Shown here one piece after another: positions 46,221 through 54,650 of a DNA stretch of 64,000 bases. The stretch spans positions 169,617-233,616 of the forward strand of contig DAHXKG010000004.1 in the NCBI GenBank assembly GCA_027366525.1. The letters run 5' to 3'. Source of the stretch: a candidate division FCPU426 bacterium (lineage in GTDB: Bacteria; Oederibacteriota; Muellerivitia; Muellerivitales; DAHXKG01). The notes beneath the pieces are model-generated. The model had not been told where the DNA came from. It worked only from the letters and a program-made list of their open reading frames with translations, and did no database searches. The position numbers were made by a program, and so were the translations under genes. Numbering within the stretch: the stretch's first letter is position 1; every line of letters begins with the position of its first letter.

Positions 46221-48061
46221 CTGGAAAAGCCGAAGCTCTCAATAAAATTAAAGGTTTGGTAGACAAGTATAAGAAGATCGAGCACGAGGGGAGACTTCAC
46301 GAATACAAGGAAGTCCGCACTTTGGACGAGTTTATCAAGCCGCTCTTTGCCGCACTAGGTTGGGACATGCAAAACACCAACGCCCCAGACGAGGTGGTTC
46401 CAGAAGACGTGGTTTCACATGGCCGCGTGGACTTGGCTTTCCGCCTGAATCATATCCCGGTGCTTTTCGTGGAAGCCAAATCGCTTGCGGTCGGTGTGGA
46501 AGACATCAAGTCGGTATGCCAGGCCATCGAATACAGTTGGCATAAAGGGGTTACTTGGGCCGTCCTCACCGACTTCAGGAATCTACAAATTTTTAATGCA
46601 GAACTGCCGCCGAAAGACATATACCAAAACAGATTCAAGGATTTCAGTTGCCTTGATTTTGAGGCTAGATTTGAAAAGTTGTGGCTTTTGTCGAGAGAAA
46701 GTTTTACTAAAAGGCTTCTGGATACTGAGGCTGAAGATTCATTCAAAAAGGCCAAACGGAAGCCCGTTGACGCCAAACTTTTTGAAGACATGCTGGGATG
46801 GAGAAAAAGGCTTGAAAAGGAGTTCTCAAAAAAGAACGGAAGCCTATCGCGGGAAGATGTAGACGAGGGAGTCCAGAGGATTCTGGATAGGCTCATCTTC
46901 ATCCGCACCGCCGCAGACCGCATGATAGAGCCAAACACTTTCACGGAGTGGCTGAACAGCGACACGGTTTCCTGGAAGAATCTCAACTCCCTGTTCCGCA
47001 ACTTCGACGATGGATACAACTCAAAGCTGTTCGCCTTCCATGCCTGCGAAAACTGGAAGGCTGACGACTCTATTTTGAAGACAATCCTAGAAGAGATGAA
47101 AGAGACGCCGGATGGTTACCGCTACGATTTCAATCTCATACCGAGCGACGTTCTGGGCGGCATGTACGAACAGTACCTTTCAACCATCCATCAAAAAGCG
47201 ACGAAGAAAAAGGAGCCTTCAAAGCAAAGGAAACAGGGGATTTATTACACACCGAAGTACATCGTGGATTTCATAGTGCGAGAAACAGTCGGGAAGGTGC
47301 TGGGCGAGACCAAACAGAAGGACGTCAAGCACTTGAAAATTCTGGACCCGGCCTGCGGTTCCGGCTCATTCCTCGTGTCGGCGTTTGACAAGGTGATCTC
47401 GGCCCAGAAACAGGGATTGTTCACCAAACAACAAGCGCTCAAGGAAAACATCTTTGGTCTGGACATAGATCCGCAGGCCGTAGAGATTGCCCAGCTTAAT
47501 TTGCTGTTGAAACTGCTGTTCGGGCGAGAAAGGCTCCCAAACATGCAACACAACATCGTTCCGGCCAATTCGCTGATGATGGACATCAATGAAAAGTACG
47601 ATGCCATTATCGGAAACCCGCCGTATATCAAGGAATACACAAACAGAACGACTTTCGACGGACTTCACTCAAGCCCCTACTATCAGGGCAAGATGGACAT
47701 TTGGACCCTGTTTGCTTGCCGGGCTATAGACCAGTTGAAGGATGGAGGTTATTTTAGCTTTATTGCCCCAAATAATTGGATTACGAATTTTGGCGCAAGT
47801 AAGTTTCGAGACAAGATTTTGTCCGAGGGTGAACTAGAAAAATTTGTAGATTTCGGGGACTACAAGGTTTTCAGGGACCGTACAACAGGGAAGGACGTTG
47901 GTATACAAACCATGATTTTTGTCTTTAAGAAAAAGAAGCCGAGGGCATCCTATCCGGTTGTTTACGCGAAGGTTTTAGACAAAGCCTTGAGCGAACTGGA
48001 AGTCTCTGAATGGTTGACATCTGGATTCCAGAACAGAACAGAACAGAACAGAAACCTTTAA
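46217..48061 (+). CDS. Type IIG restriction-modification enzyme, N-terminal portion (nuclease + methylase), currently frame-interrupted
   Basis: The 614-residue product has a PD-(D/E)xK nuclease core (VDLAF D72, then FVEAK E86/K88). A helical region follows, then an N6-adenine methylase domain with motif I DPACGSGSF (377-385) and motif IV NPPY (467-470), the Eco57I-like arrangement. The frame then enters (CAGAA)5 at 48029 and stops at 48061, before the specificity domain encoded just downstream in another frame. In the present state the enzyme lacks its target-recognition region. Six or three repeat copies would restore one reading frame of about 930 codons. Confidence 0.88.
   Translation: MTGKAEALNKIKGLVDKYKKIEHEGRLHEYKEVRTLDEFIKPLFAALGWDMQNTNAPDEVVPEDVVSHGRVDLAFRLNHIPVLFVEAKSLAVGVEDIKSVCQAIEYSWHKGVTWAVLTDFRNLQIFNAELPPKDIYQNRFKDFSCLDFEARFEKLWLLSRESFTKRLLDTEAEDSFKKAKRKPVDAKLFEDMLGWRKRLEKEFSKKNGSLSREDVDEGVQRILDRLIFIRTAADRMIEPNTFTEWLNSDTVSWKNLNSLFRNFDDGYNSKLFAFHACENWKADDSILKTILEEMKETPDGYRYDFNLIPSDVLGGMYEQYLSTIHQKATKKKEPSKQRKQGIYYTPKYIVDFIVRETVGKVLGETKQKDVKHLKILDPACGSGSFLVSAFDKVISAQKQGLFTKQQALKENIFGLDIDPQAVEIAQLNLLLKLLFGRERLPNMQHNIVPANSLMMDINEKYDAIIGNPPYIKEYTNRTTFDGLHSSPYYQGKMDIWTLFACRAIDQLKDGGYFSFIAPNNWITNFGASKFRDKILSEGELEKFVDFGDYKVFRDRTTGKDVGIQTMIFVFKKKKPRASYPVVYAKVLDKALSELEVSEWLTSGFQNRTEQNRNL
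48029..48053 (+). repeat. Pentanucleotide tract (CAGAA)5 at the R-M frame junction
   Basis: Five perfect copies of CAGAA lie exactly where the R-M reading frame breaks. By frame arithmetic, five copies put the downstream specificity domain out of frame, while three, six or nine would join the two parts. Confidence 0.95.
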
Positions 48062-49013
48062 TACAATTATTGAGCCAAAGAAACTTAAGGGTAAAAATAT
48101 CTTGTTCTTGAATTCGGATTCTAATATTGGCGAGTTAATCAAAAAGATTGCTTCTTACGGAAAGTTTAACCTGACTGATGAAGAAATGGCTCAAGGCATT
48201 GTTTCTCCACAAGATTCCGTGAACAAAAAGTCGAAGGAAGCCTTGGGTGATTCTGTTCAAATAGGCGATGGAATTTTTGTTCTTTCAAATGACGAATTGA
48301 AAAAAATTCATCTTTCAACTGCCGAGTTGGAACTTATGCGCCCCTATTACACCACAAATCAACTTGGATTGTATTGGGGGAATTCCAAAAATACTCAGTG
48401 GATCATTTACACAGATTCAAGTTTTCAAAATCCACGGTCCCTGGATAACTTCCCGCATATAAAGAGACACTTAGATAGATTTAGAGATGTCATTACATCG
48501 TCTTTTCGGCCCTATGGTCTTCATCGAAGCCGGGACGAGAAATTTTTTAAGGGAGAAAAAATAATTTCTCTCCGAAAATGTTTGCGTCCTACCTTTACAT
48601 ACACGGATTTTGATTGCTATGTCTCCCAGACTTTTAACGTCATAAAGACGGATAGAATTAACTTGAAGTACCTATGTGCCATCTTAAATTCCAGGCTCAT
48701 TGCTTTCTGGCTAAAATACAGTGGAAAAATACAAGGGGATAACTTTCAGGTAGATTCCGAACCTTTGCGGTCATTACCAATCGTCCATGCAAAAGACCAA
48801 TCTAATCTTGCGGCAGATACTGATTCCATCTCTCTGTTATACAGAATCCTTCATCAACTAACACCGAACACCGATAAGTATAATGATTTGAAGGGTCAGA
48901 TAGAACGGCAACAAGCCAAAATGGATGAAGCAATTTACGCTCTGTACGGCCTATCTGCCGAGGAGGTGAAGCAAATCGAAGCCGTCAAGTTGCCGCAAGA
49001 GGAGACCAGATGA
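48054..49013 (+). CDS. Type IIG R-M enzyme, C-terminal specificity domain (separated frame)
   Basis: Directly after the CAGAA tract this frame reads TFNTIIEPKKLKGKNILF and continues for about 320 codons. It has features of TaqI/Eco57I-like specificity domains (GDGIFVLSNDELKKI, RPYYTTNQL, YVSQTFNVIKTDRINLKYLCAILNSRL, DSEPLRSLPI). The first possible internal start (TTG 48102) has no ribosome-binding site, so the part is probably translated only when fused to the upstream half. It is not decayed: no further stops or shifts are seen. Its TGA overlaps a small downstream gene (ATGA). Confidence 0.85.
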   Translation, partial: TFNTIIEPKKLKGKNILFLNSDSNIGELIKKIASYGKFNLTDEEMAQGIVSPQDSVNKKSKEALGDSVQIGDGIFVLSNDELKKIHLSTAELELMRPYYTTNQLGLYWGNSKNTQWIIYTDSSFQNPRSLDNFPHIKRHLDRFRDVITSSFRPYGLHRSRDEKFFKGEKIISLRKCLRPTFTYTDFDCYVSQTFNVIKTDRINLKYLCAILNSRLIAFWLKYSGKIQGDNFQVDSEPLRSLPIVHAKDQSNLAADTDSISLLYRILHQLTPNTDKYNDLKGQIERQQAKMDEAIYALYGLSAEEVKQIEAVKLPQEETR

Positions 49014-49180
49014 AGAAACGACTGAAAGCCAAACGCCTGAAGCCAATTTCCTTCTGTCCGCTCGCTCCGGAACAGGCGATTTCCGCCATCCTGCGGGTTC
49101 GGGCCCAGGCCAAGGGCTGCTTTGTCAACGGAACAATTCTGAAAAGTATTTTTATTCACCCGATTACCAATTTATTTTAA
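49010..49180 (+). CDS. Small basic protein at the transposon's right end (56 residues)
   Basis: ATG 49010 overlaps the R-M stop. The product starts MKKRLKAKRLKPISFCPLAP and then EQAISAILRVRAQAK. The Lys-rich start followed by a short helix resembles small unnamed proteins often found beside other genes in bacterial genomes. The last roughly 20 codons run through the right inverted repeat into flanking DNA, so the native C-terminus is uncertain. A role as antitoxin-like or R-M control protein is possible but unsupported. The next 225 bases, up to 49405, are AT-rich with no gene seen. Confidence 0.5.
   Translation: MKKRLKAKRLKPISFCPLAPEQAISAILRVRAQAKGCFVNGTILKSIFIHPITNLF
49142..49149 (+). repeat. 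8-bp target-site duplication, right copy (AAAAGTAT)
   Basis: Exact copy of 45188-45195, immediately outside the right inverted repeat of the IS1595-family transposon. Confidence 0.85.
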
Positions 49181-49405
49181 ATTTCCGAGATGATATTTTA
49201 AAAATAATGAAGAAATAACTTAAATTTATAAAAAATTTAAGTTATTTAAAGACGGAAGACGGAAAAGGTGTTTTTAAATATAAAAAGTTAAATAATGAAT
49301 TAAATAGCGTTTAAATAAAGAATTTAAAGACTGCTTATGGAAGAATACTTGCTTATTAAAAAAGGAAAAATCTATTTAAAATGCTTTTTAGTTTTAAAAG
49401 GCTAC

Positions 49406-49897
49406 TTAACCGTATTTGTTTAAATATTCTAAAATAACTAGTTTTATGTCTTCTTTTTGTTGAGCTAGCAAACAATTGGTTGGATGAGTGCGTTTCCACT
49501 TGTCGTTGTATTTTGTCTCTAATTTCAAATATATAGTATCTAGGTTATTCGCTCCTTCAGAAATGCTATTGTTTGAACTTATAAACTGGCTGATATCTGA
49601 TGGAAGATTTTGCTTAATTTCTAAGATAAAATCATGAAATTCTTTTTTTTCCATGAATTTATTTAAATTTTCTAAAATGACTTTTCTTATGTTTTCTCTT
49701 TGTAGTTCTGATAAACAATTGCCGGGATAGGTGCACTTCCAATTATCATTATATATTGTCTCTAAGTTTAAACTTATAGTGGTCTTAAGTGCCGCTATAT
49801 TTGAATAGCTATTTATTAAATCGTTATACTGGGCTTCGATATTTGATTGAACTTTATCATTAATGGTTTTGATAAAATATTGAAATTCATATGTCAT
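49406..49897 (-). CDS. Unrecognised protein with an internal duplication
   Basis: The 163-residue, Asn-rich protein contains the same module twice. One copy reads NLETIYNDNWKCTYPGNCL (about residues 44-62) and the other KLETKYNDKWKRTHPTNCL (about 126-144). Each is followed by Q-(R/K)-E-(N/D)-I-(R/K)-x-V-I-L-E-x-L-N-K. There is no signal peptide or membrane segment. I know no family. It lies on the minus strand, divergent from the R-M pair, so it could be a controller or an independent defence protein. Confidence 0.6.
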   Translation of the reverse strand: MTYEFQYFIKTINDKVQSNIEAQYNDLINSYSNIAALKTTISLNLETIYNDNWKCTYPGNCLSELQRENIRKVILENLNKFMEKKEFHDFILEIKQNLPSDISQFISSNNSISEGANNLDTIYLKLETKYNDKWKRTHPTNCLLAQQKEDIKLVILEYLNKYG

Positions 49898-50050
49898 TTT
49901 AAAAAAAAACCTTTAAATAAATTTGAATATAGTTTAGAAGATTGTTTGAAAAGCAAGTAAAATAAGTATACGTTTAAATAAATGCGCAGTCAAGTTTTTG
50001 AAACTGTTTTTGTAATTTATGAATAAAGATTAGAAAGCAAAAAACAATTT

Positions 50051-51496
50051 ATGGAAATTATTAGTTTACCCAAAAATATTGGTTACAGTTCTCTTGCTCG
50101 ATTTAGAATGGAACTTTATCAAAAATATAAATCTAAACTTCACATTAATTTAGACTTGAATCGGAAATTAGTTAGTTTTCAAGAAAATAAAAAAATTCCA
50201 ATTTATTCGTGGTTTAAATATAAAGAAGGTTTTACTGCAAGATTAGTTAACTATATTTTCGATAAATTGAAAATTGAGAATGGCACTTTGTTGGACCCGT
50301 TTGCTGGAGCTGGGGCAGCTCTTTTTGCGGCAAGACTGAGAGGGATAAATTCAGTCGGTATTGAGGTATTGCCAGTGGGAGTTTTTTCAATTGAAGCCAA
50401 AAATAGGATTTTAAATAACAAATCAACTACTTTTATAAAAGAAATTAGAAAGATACTGAACAATGATTTTTTGAAGTTTTATACCCCTCAATTGAAATTT
50501 AAAAATATTCCTATCACAAATGGTGCTTTTCCAATCGAGAATGAAAGAAAATTATTGGGATATCTTAATTATTGTAAGAAGATAAAAGACAATGATTTAA
50601 AGATGGCTTTATTATTTTTGGGATTTTGTGTTCTGGAAAACATTAGTTATACACGAAAGGACGGCCAATATTTAAGGTGGGATTTTCGTTCTGATCGAAA
50701 ACGAAGTGAGAATTTATTTAATAAGGGTACTATATATTCTTTTGATGATGCAATTAAAGAAAAGTTGAATCAAATTATATTTGATCTAACTTCGGATGAA
50801 GAACAATTTGATTTTTTAAAAATGGATAAAAATGTTCAGAAAGTTAAAATGAATATAATTGCCGGAAGTTGCTTGGAAATTCTTCCGACATTAAAAGCCA
50901 ATTCGGTAGATATTGTTGTTACATCACCTCCTTACTGCAATCGCTATGACTATACACGGACTTATGCTTTGGAATTAATGTATTTAGGTTTCACCGATGA
51001 GCAAATAAAAAAATTCAGACAAACTATGCTTTCATGTACAGTTGAGAACAAGGATAAAGTGAATTTTCTTAAAGACTTGTATTTTAAAAATAAAAATAAT
51101 GCTGGCTTTGAAAAGGTTAATTCGGTTTTTGATCATCAGAAAGCACTTCATGAAGTTTTGAATATTCTTGATAAATTGGCGTTTAATGGAAAATTAAATA
51201 ATTCTAATATTTCTCGTATGGTAAGAAATTATTTTTATGAAATGTGTTTTGTTGTTTTTGAAATTTCTCGTTTAATAAGGAAGAACGGTTATTTTGTAAT
51301 GATTAATGATAACGTTCAGTATTCTGGGCATGAAGTGCCAGTCGATTTAATATTATCTGATTTCGCCAGTGCATTTGACTTTGATGTAGAAAAAATATGG
51401 GTTTTACCTGTTGGAAAGGGAAATAGTAGTCAGCAGATGGGAATACATGGGAGAAATGAATTGCGCAAGTGCATTTATATATGGAGAAAAAAATAG
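50051..51496 (+). CDS. DNA methyltransferase of the AvaI-like R-M pair (amino-methyltransferase)
   Basis: The 481-residue enzyme has motif I DPFAGAGAA (residues 82-90) and motif IV TSPPY (291-295). The TSPPY form is typical of N4-cytosine and some N6-adenine methylases. The 200-residue region between them probably holds target recognition. The gene overlaps the BsoBI-like endonuclease gene downstream by 16 bases, so I infer it protects the same site. AT content is high and unlike the transposon just upstream. Confidence 0.87.
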   Translation: MEIISLPKNIGYSSLARFRMELYQKYKSKLHINLDLNRKLVSFQENKKIPIYSWFKYKEGFTARLVNYIFDKLKIENGTLLDPFAGAGAALFAARLRGINSVGIEVLPVGVFSIEAKNRILNNKSTTFIKEIRKILNNDFLKFYTPQLKFKNIPITNGAFPIENERKLLGYLNYCKKIKDNDLKMALLFLGFCVLENISYTRKDGQYLRWDFRSDRKRSENLFNKGTIYSFDDAIKEKLNQIIFDLTSDEEQFDFLKMDKNVQKVKMNIIAGSCLEILPTLKANSVDIVVTSPPYCNRYDYTRTYALELMYLGFTDEQIKKFRQTMLSCTVENKDKVNFLKDLYFKNKNNAGFEKVNSVFDHQKALHEVLNILDKLAFNGKLNNSNISRMVRNYFYEMCFVVFEISRLIRKNGYFVMINDNVQYSGHEVPVDLILSDFASAFDFDVEKIWVLPVGKGNSSQQMGIHGRNELRKCIYIWRKK

Positions 51497-52449
51497 TGCT
51501 AAAACAAATATATCAATATCATCTAAAAAATGCCAATGATTTATTGACACCATATGAAGAAGTTCGTGCTGGTTTTGTTGAAATGGCCTTGGAAAGAAGT
51601 CGACGAGCAATTCCTTATATTGCGGAGGCTAGAGCCTTAAAGGTACAAGCTTCATATTGTAAAGTGCCATCAGACCTGATTAAGAATACCAAAATTCGAA
51701 TGGCTTTATTGACGGCTTCAGGTGCTTCTGACAAGGCGTTGAGCCATATGGAAGAAGGAGATAAAAATAAAGCTATTCAAGGTTTGATAAAAAATTTTTT
51801 AGAACCAGCTGGATCAAATTTTGTTGAAGAACTTGTATTTAGATTTTTATTAACCAGAGGGGATTCTCTTGGCGGGTCAATGAGAAATATTATTGGAGCA
51901 TTGGGAAACCGAAAATTTAGTCGAACCATGCTTTCTGTTCTTGGGTTGGAAAAAGTATCTTTTAAGTGGCTGAATTCCATTACAACAACATGGATGGATT
52001 CTGATTTTGATAATCCAGATATCGAGTTGGCACTAAATGGCATTAGTTGGGAGAACAAAAAAGAGAATAGAACATTAGTATATAACAGAAAATTTTCATT
52101 CTTTAAAAACAATATTGATTTATGTTTGATTGATGGTGGCTTTCAGGAAATTGAGAAGATCGGAAATAATCCTGAAAAATATATTGCTTTGGGTGAATTA
52201 AAAGGTGGAATTGACCCAGCAGGAGCAGATGAACATTGGAAAACTGCTAGAACAGCGTTAGCTCGTATTTCTGAAAATTTTAAAAAATATAAATCAAAAC
52301 CATATCTTTTTTTCGCAGGCGCAATTATCGAAAAAGAAATGGCAAAAGAAATATGGGGAGATTTAAAAAACAAGAGACTTACAAATGCAGCCAATCTTAC
52401 TAATCCCGAACAATTGATATCTTTATGTACATGGTTGGTTTCATTATGA
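51481..52449 (+). CDS. AvaI/BsoBI-family type II restriction endonuclease
   Basis: The 322-residue protein agrees along its length with what I know of BsoBI. It has YEEVRAGFVEMALE near the N-terminus, then RALKVQAS, FLEPAG and GDSLGGSMRN. The catalytic block is GELKGGIDPAGADEHWKTA. Likely catalytic residues are D213, E239, K241 and H252, within one position of BsoBI's. The family cuts CYCGRG, so that specificity is expected but not shown. I start at ATG 51481; ATG 51469 is an alternative in the same frame. No ribosome-binding site is obvious, which fits coupling to the methylase gene. Confidence 0.92.
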   Translation: MEKKIVLKQIYQYHLKNANDLLTPYEEVRAGFVEMALERSRRAIPYIAEARALKVQASYCKVPSDLIKNTKIRMALLTASGASDKALSHMEEGDKNKAIQGLIKNFLEPAGSNFVEELVFRFLLTRGDSLGGSMRNIIGALGNRKFSRTMLSVLGLEKVSFKWLNSITTTWMDSDFDNPDIELALNGISWENKKENRTLVYNRKFSFFKNNIDLCLIDGGFQEIEKIGNNPEKYIALGELKGGIDPAGADEHWKTARTALARISENFKKYKSKPYLFFAGAIIEKEMAKEIWGDLKNKRLTNAANLTNPEQLISLCTWLVSL

Positions 52450-52499
52450 GTATGCTTGTTTTTTATTATGAAATTATAAAATTTGGAATTGTATAAAGA

Positions 52500-53519
52500 A
52501 TGGCTACTACAAATAAAATTGTTTATTTATTAGGAGCTGGGGCAACCCATGCAGAAATTTTCAACGCAGTAAATTTGAGAGAAGATGCAGTATCAAATCC
52601 CGCTGAATATGGATTGCTTATTTCTGATGTTTCTAAACGAATACTGAATAAGGCTAAAGCGAAAGAAGAATTCAACTTTATAAAATATGGTCATGGCGCT
52701 AGTAATCATTTGGATAATGTTGAATACTTGATTTCATTGCTTTTAACAAGCCATGTTAAAGATAGCGAAAAAAAGGTTAACATTCTTAGAGAATTGGTTA
52801 AAGACGATATCAAAAGCGTATTGGATAATTGGAGTGCTGGATTTTATCTACATGATTCGTTATTGGAGCTTAGTGTAAAAAATGAAGAATTAAGTAAAGA
52901 GGAGCTTTTAGGTATTATATCGCTGAACTATGATGATGTGATTGATAATGCCTGTAAACATAACGCTATTGAATATGATTATGGTTTTGGTCTTGAAAAG
53001 AAAGATAAAAAATATTTATTGAAATTGCACGGATCATTTAATTGGACAGAGATCGAGTTTTATGGAAAGAGTAAAGACATTCCTATTATTCCCCTTGGAA
53101 TGAATAAAAATTATTTAGTTCCTCCATACAATTTTATTTGGAGCAACGCGTTTGATGTTTTAGCTAAATGTGATATGCTTCGGGTTATTGGGTGTTCATT
53201 AAGTCAAAGTGAATATAGTTTAATCGATTTATTGTTTAAGGTTCGAATAGAAAGAGAAAGAGGATTTACAGTAGAGATAATTGACGTAGATACAACATCA
53301 GGAAGAATAGAAGATAATTACGGTTTTTTCTTGGATGTGATTGGATTGGGTAATGCAAGGATGAAATTAAACATAAAAGCAAGTGAATATACAGTACCAG
53401 GTGCTGGTAATCCATTCAAGGCGTGGTTGAAGGCAAAAGCTATTGATACATATGGGAATGAGAACAAGGCTAAAGAAACTAAATTTGTAAAACGGATATT
53501 TGAAGGAAGAGAGGGGTAA
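52500..53519 (+). CDS. SIR2-like (NAD-binding) protein, probable defence effector
   Basis: The 339-residue protein has the SIR2-type dinucleotide loop LLGAGATHAE (about 10-19). Further motifs are SLNYDDVIDNA (N143 and D144 region), KLHGSFNW (H177) and a later RVIGCSLSQSEYSLIDLLF, as in bacterial SIR2/STIR-type defence proteins. Such domains cleave NAD+ to stop phage growth in several known systems. The gene follows the AvaI-like pair and lies three bases before a DUF262 gene, which argues for a shared function. NADase activity is inferred from the motifs. Confidence 0.75.
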   Translation: MATTNKIVYLLGAGATHAEIFNAVNLREDAVSNPAEYGLLISDVSKRILNKAKAKEEFNFIKYGHGASNHLDNVEYLISLLLTSHVKDSEKKVNILRELVKDDIKSVLDNWSAGFYLHDSLLELSVKNEELSKEELLGIISLNYDDVIDNACKHNAIEYDYGFGLEKKDKKYLLKLHGSFNWTEIEFYGKSKDIPIIPLGMNKNYLVPPYNFIWSNAFDVLAKCDMLRVIGCSLSQSEYSLIDLLFKVRIERERGFTVEIIDVDTTSGRIEDNYGFFLDVIGLGNARMKLNIKASEYTVPGAGNPFKAWLKAKAIDTYGNENKAKETKFVKRIFEGREG

Positions 53520-53522
53520 GTA

Positions 53523-54602
53523 ATGGAAGATGAAGATAAAGAAGGAAGATATCTACTTAATATTTCTGTAAAAGAATTTATTGGTAAATATGCACATAAA
53601 ATTGATTTTGATGCAGATTTTCAACGAGAAGTAATTTGGTCTGTTGAGGATCAAAAAAGATTATTGGATTCTATATTAATAAATATCGATATTCCAAAAA
53701 TGTATCTTGTAGAAACTGATGAAAAAAATAAACAATTCAGATATGAATGCATTGATGGTAAGCAACGTATGACGACATTATTGGATTTTATTGAACCAGA
53801 TGTTGAAGGGAAACCATTAAAAATACGAATTTTTGAAAAAGATTACACTTATAGAGAGTTTAAAGAAAAATTTTCTGAAAAAGCTAAAGAATTTGATGAA
53901 TATAAATTAACTTTTGTTGTTTATAAATCTTTAGATGATGACAAGTTTCTTTCAAAGATTTTTCAAAGGTTACAATTTGGTGTGAGATTAAATTCTGGTG
54001 AAATACTAAAATCACATATTGGCAACATGAGAGATTTCATTTATGACGAAATGAAAGATCAGTGTCCATTTTTAATTAAAACCAATTTATCGGACAGACG
54101 ATTTTCTAGAGAATTTACCCTTTCGCAGCTAGCTATTAATTCATTCGCAAAATATAAGACTGAGCAGTTTAGTCGAGCTAGGTTGAAAGACCTGGAAGAT
54201 TTTTTAGATGAGCATGAAAAAATAAAAAAAGATGACATAAATCTTAAACGCATTCAAAATGTCCTATTAGAAATGGATAAAGCGTTTAATGAAAATGCCT
54301 CAAATATTTCTAGCCGTGCAGTTGCGGTAAGCGCATATTTATTTTGCGAAGCGCTGTTTTTGGAAAAAAAACATAAATTAATATCAAAATTTTCAGAGTT
54401 TTTTGTAAAACTATTGGAAGAAATTAAGAAAAACATGGATTATGTAAGCAATTATGAAAATCCGAAAAATTCTAGAATATTGAATGAATTTCAAAAATAT
54501 ATTTTACAAGCTTCTGTTGAAGCCTCTTCAATTAATAAACGTCATAAATTTTTAAAAGAGGCATTTGAATATTATGAAAAAAATGAAAAAATTTTAAGGT
54601 AA
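53523..54602 (+). CDS. DUF262 (GmrS/ParB-like N-terminal domain) protein
   Basis: The 359-residue protein shows the DUF262 signature: DFQREVIWS (33-40), YECIDGKQRMTTLLDF with DGKQR at 78-82, and FQRLQFGVRLNSGEIL around 148-163. DUF262 occurs in GmrSD, SspE and other anti-phage proteins, where it has NTP-linked sensing or nuclease roles. The C-terminal half is helical and lacks a visible DUF1524 HNH nuclease. GAGGGG precedes the ATG, and the gene is packed directly after the SIR2-like gene. Confidence 0.85.
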   Translation: MEDEDKEGRYLLNISVKEFIGKYAHKIDFDADFQREVIWSVEDQKRLLDSILINIDIPKMYLVETDEKNKQFRYECIDGKQRMTTLLDFIEPDVEGKPLKIRIFEKDYTYREFKEKFSEKAKEFDEYKLTFVVYKSLDDDKFLSKIFQRLQFGVRLNSGEILKSHIGNMRDFIYDEMKDQCPFLIKTNLSDRRFSREFTLSQLAINSFAKYKTEQFSRARLKDLEDFLDEHEKIKKDDINLKRIQNVLLEMDKAFNENASNISSRAVAVSAYLFCEALFLEKKHKLISKFSEFFVKLLEEIKKNMDYVSNYENPKNSRILNEFQKYILQASVEASSINKRHKFLKEAFEYYEKNEKILR

Positions 54603-54610
54603 AAAATTAG

Positions 54611-54650
54611 ATGCCACGAATTAAAATTAAAGAAATTCAAGTTGCTGATT
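54611..54650 (+). pseudogene. Start of a third gene in the SIR2-DUF262 operon, cut off by an IS256 remnant
   Basis: ATG 54611, nine bases after the DUF262 stop, begins MPRIKIKEIQVADLM and then runs into IS256-derived DNA and a stop. The spacing suggests the operon once had at least one more component. Too little is left to name it. Confidence 0.45.

Larger units (their letters stand above)
45196..49141 (+). mobile_element. Complete IS1595-family transposon carrying a type IIG R-M gene
   Basis: The element is 3,946 bp. Its ends are imperfect 25-bp inverted repeats (45196-45220 and 49117-49141). They share CxGAATTxT, CC and ACAAAGCAG when read inward. An exact 8-bp target duplication AAAAGTAT flanks both ends (45188-45195 and 49142-49149), the size known for IS1595. 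Inside are the transposase, an R-M gene overlapping it by four bases, and most of a small downstream gene. GC content is clearly higher than in the AT-rich flanks, which implies recent acquisition. Confidence 0.87.
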
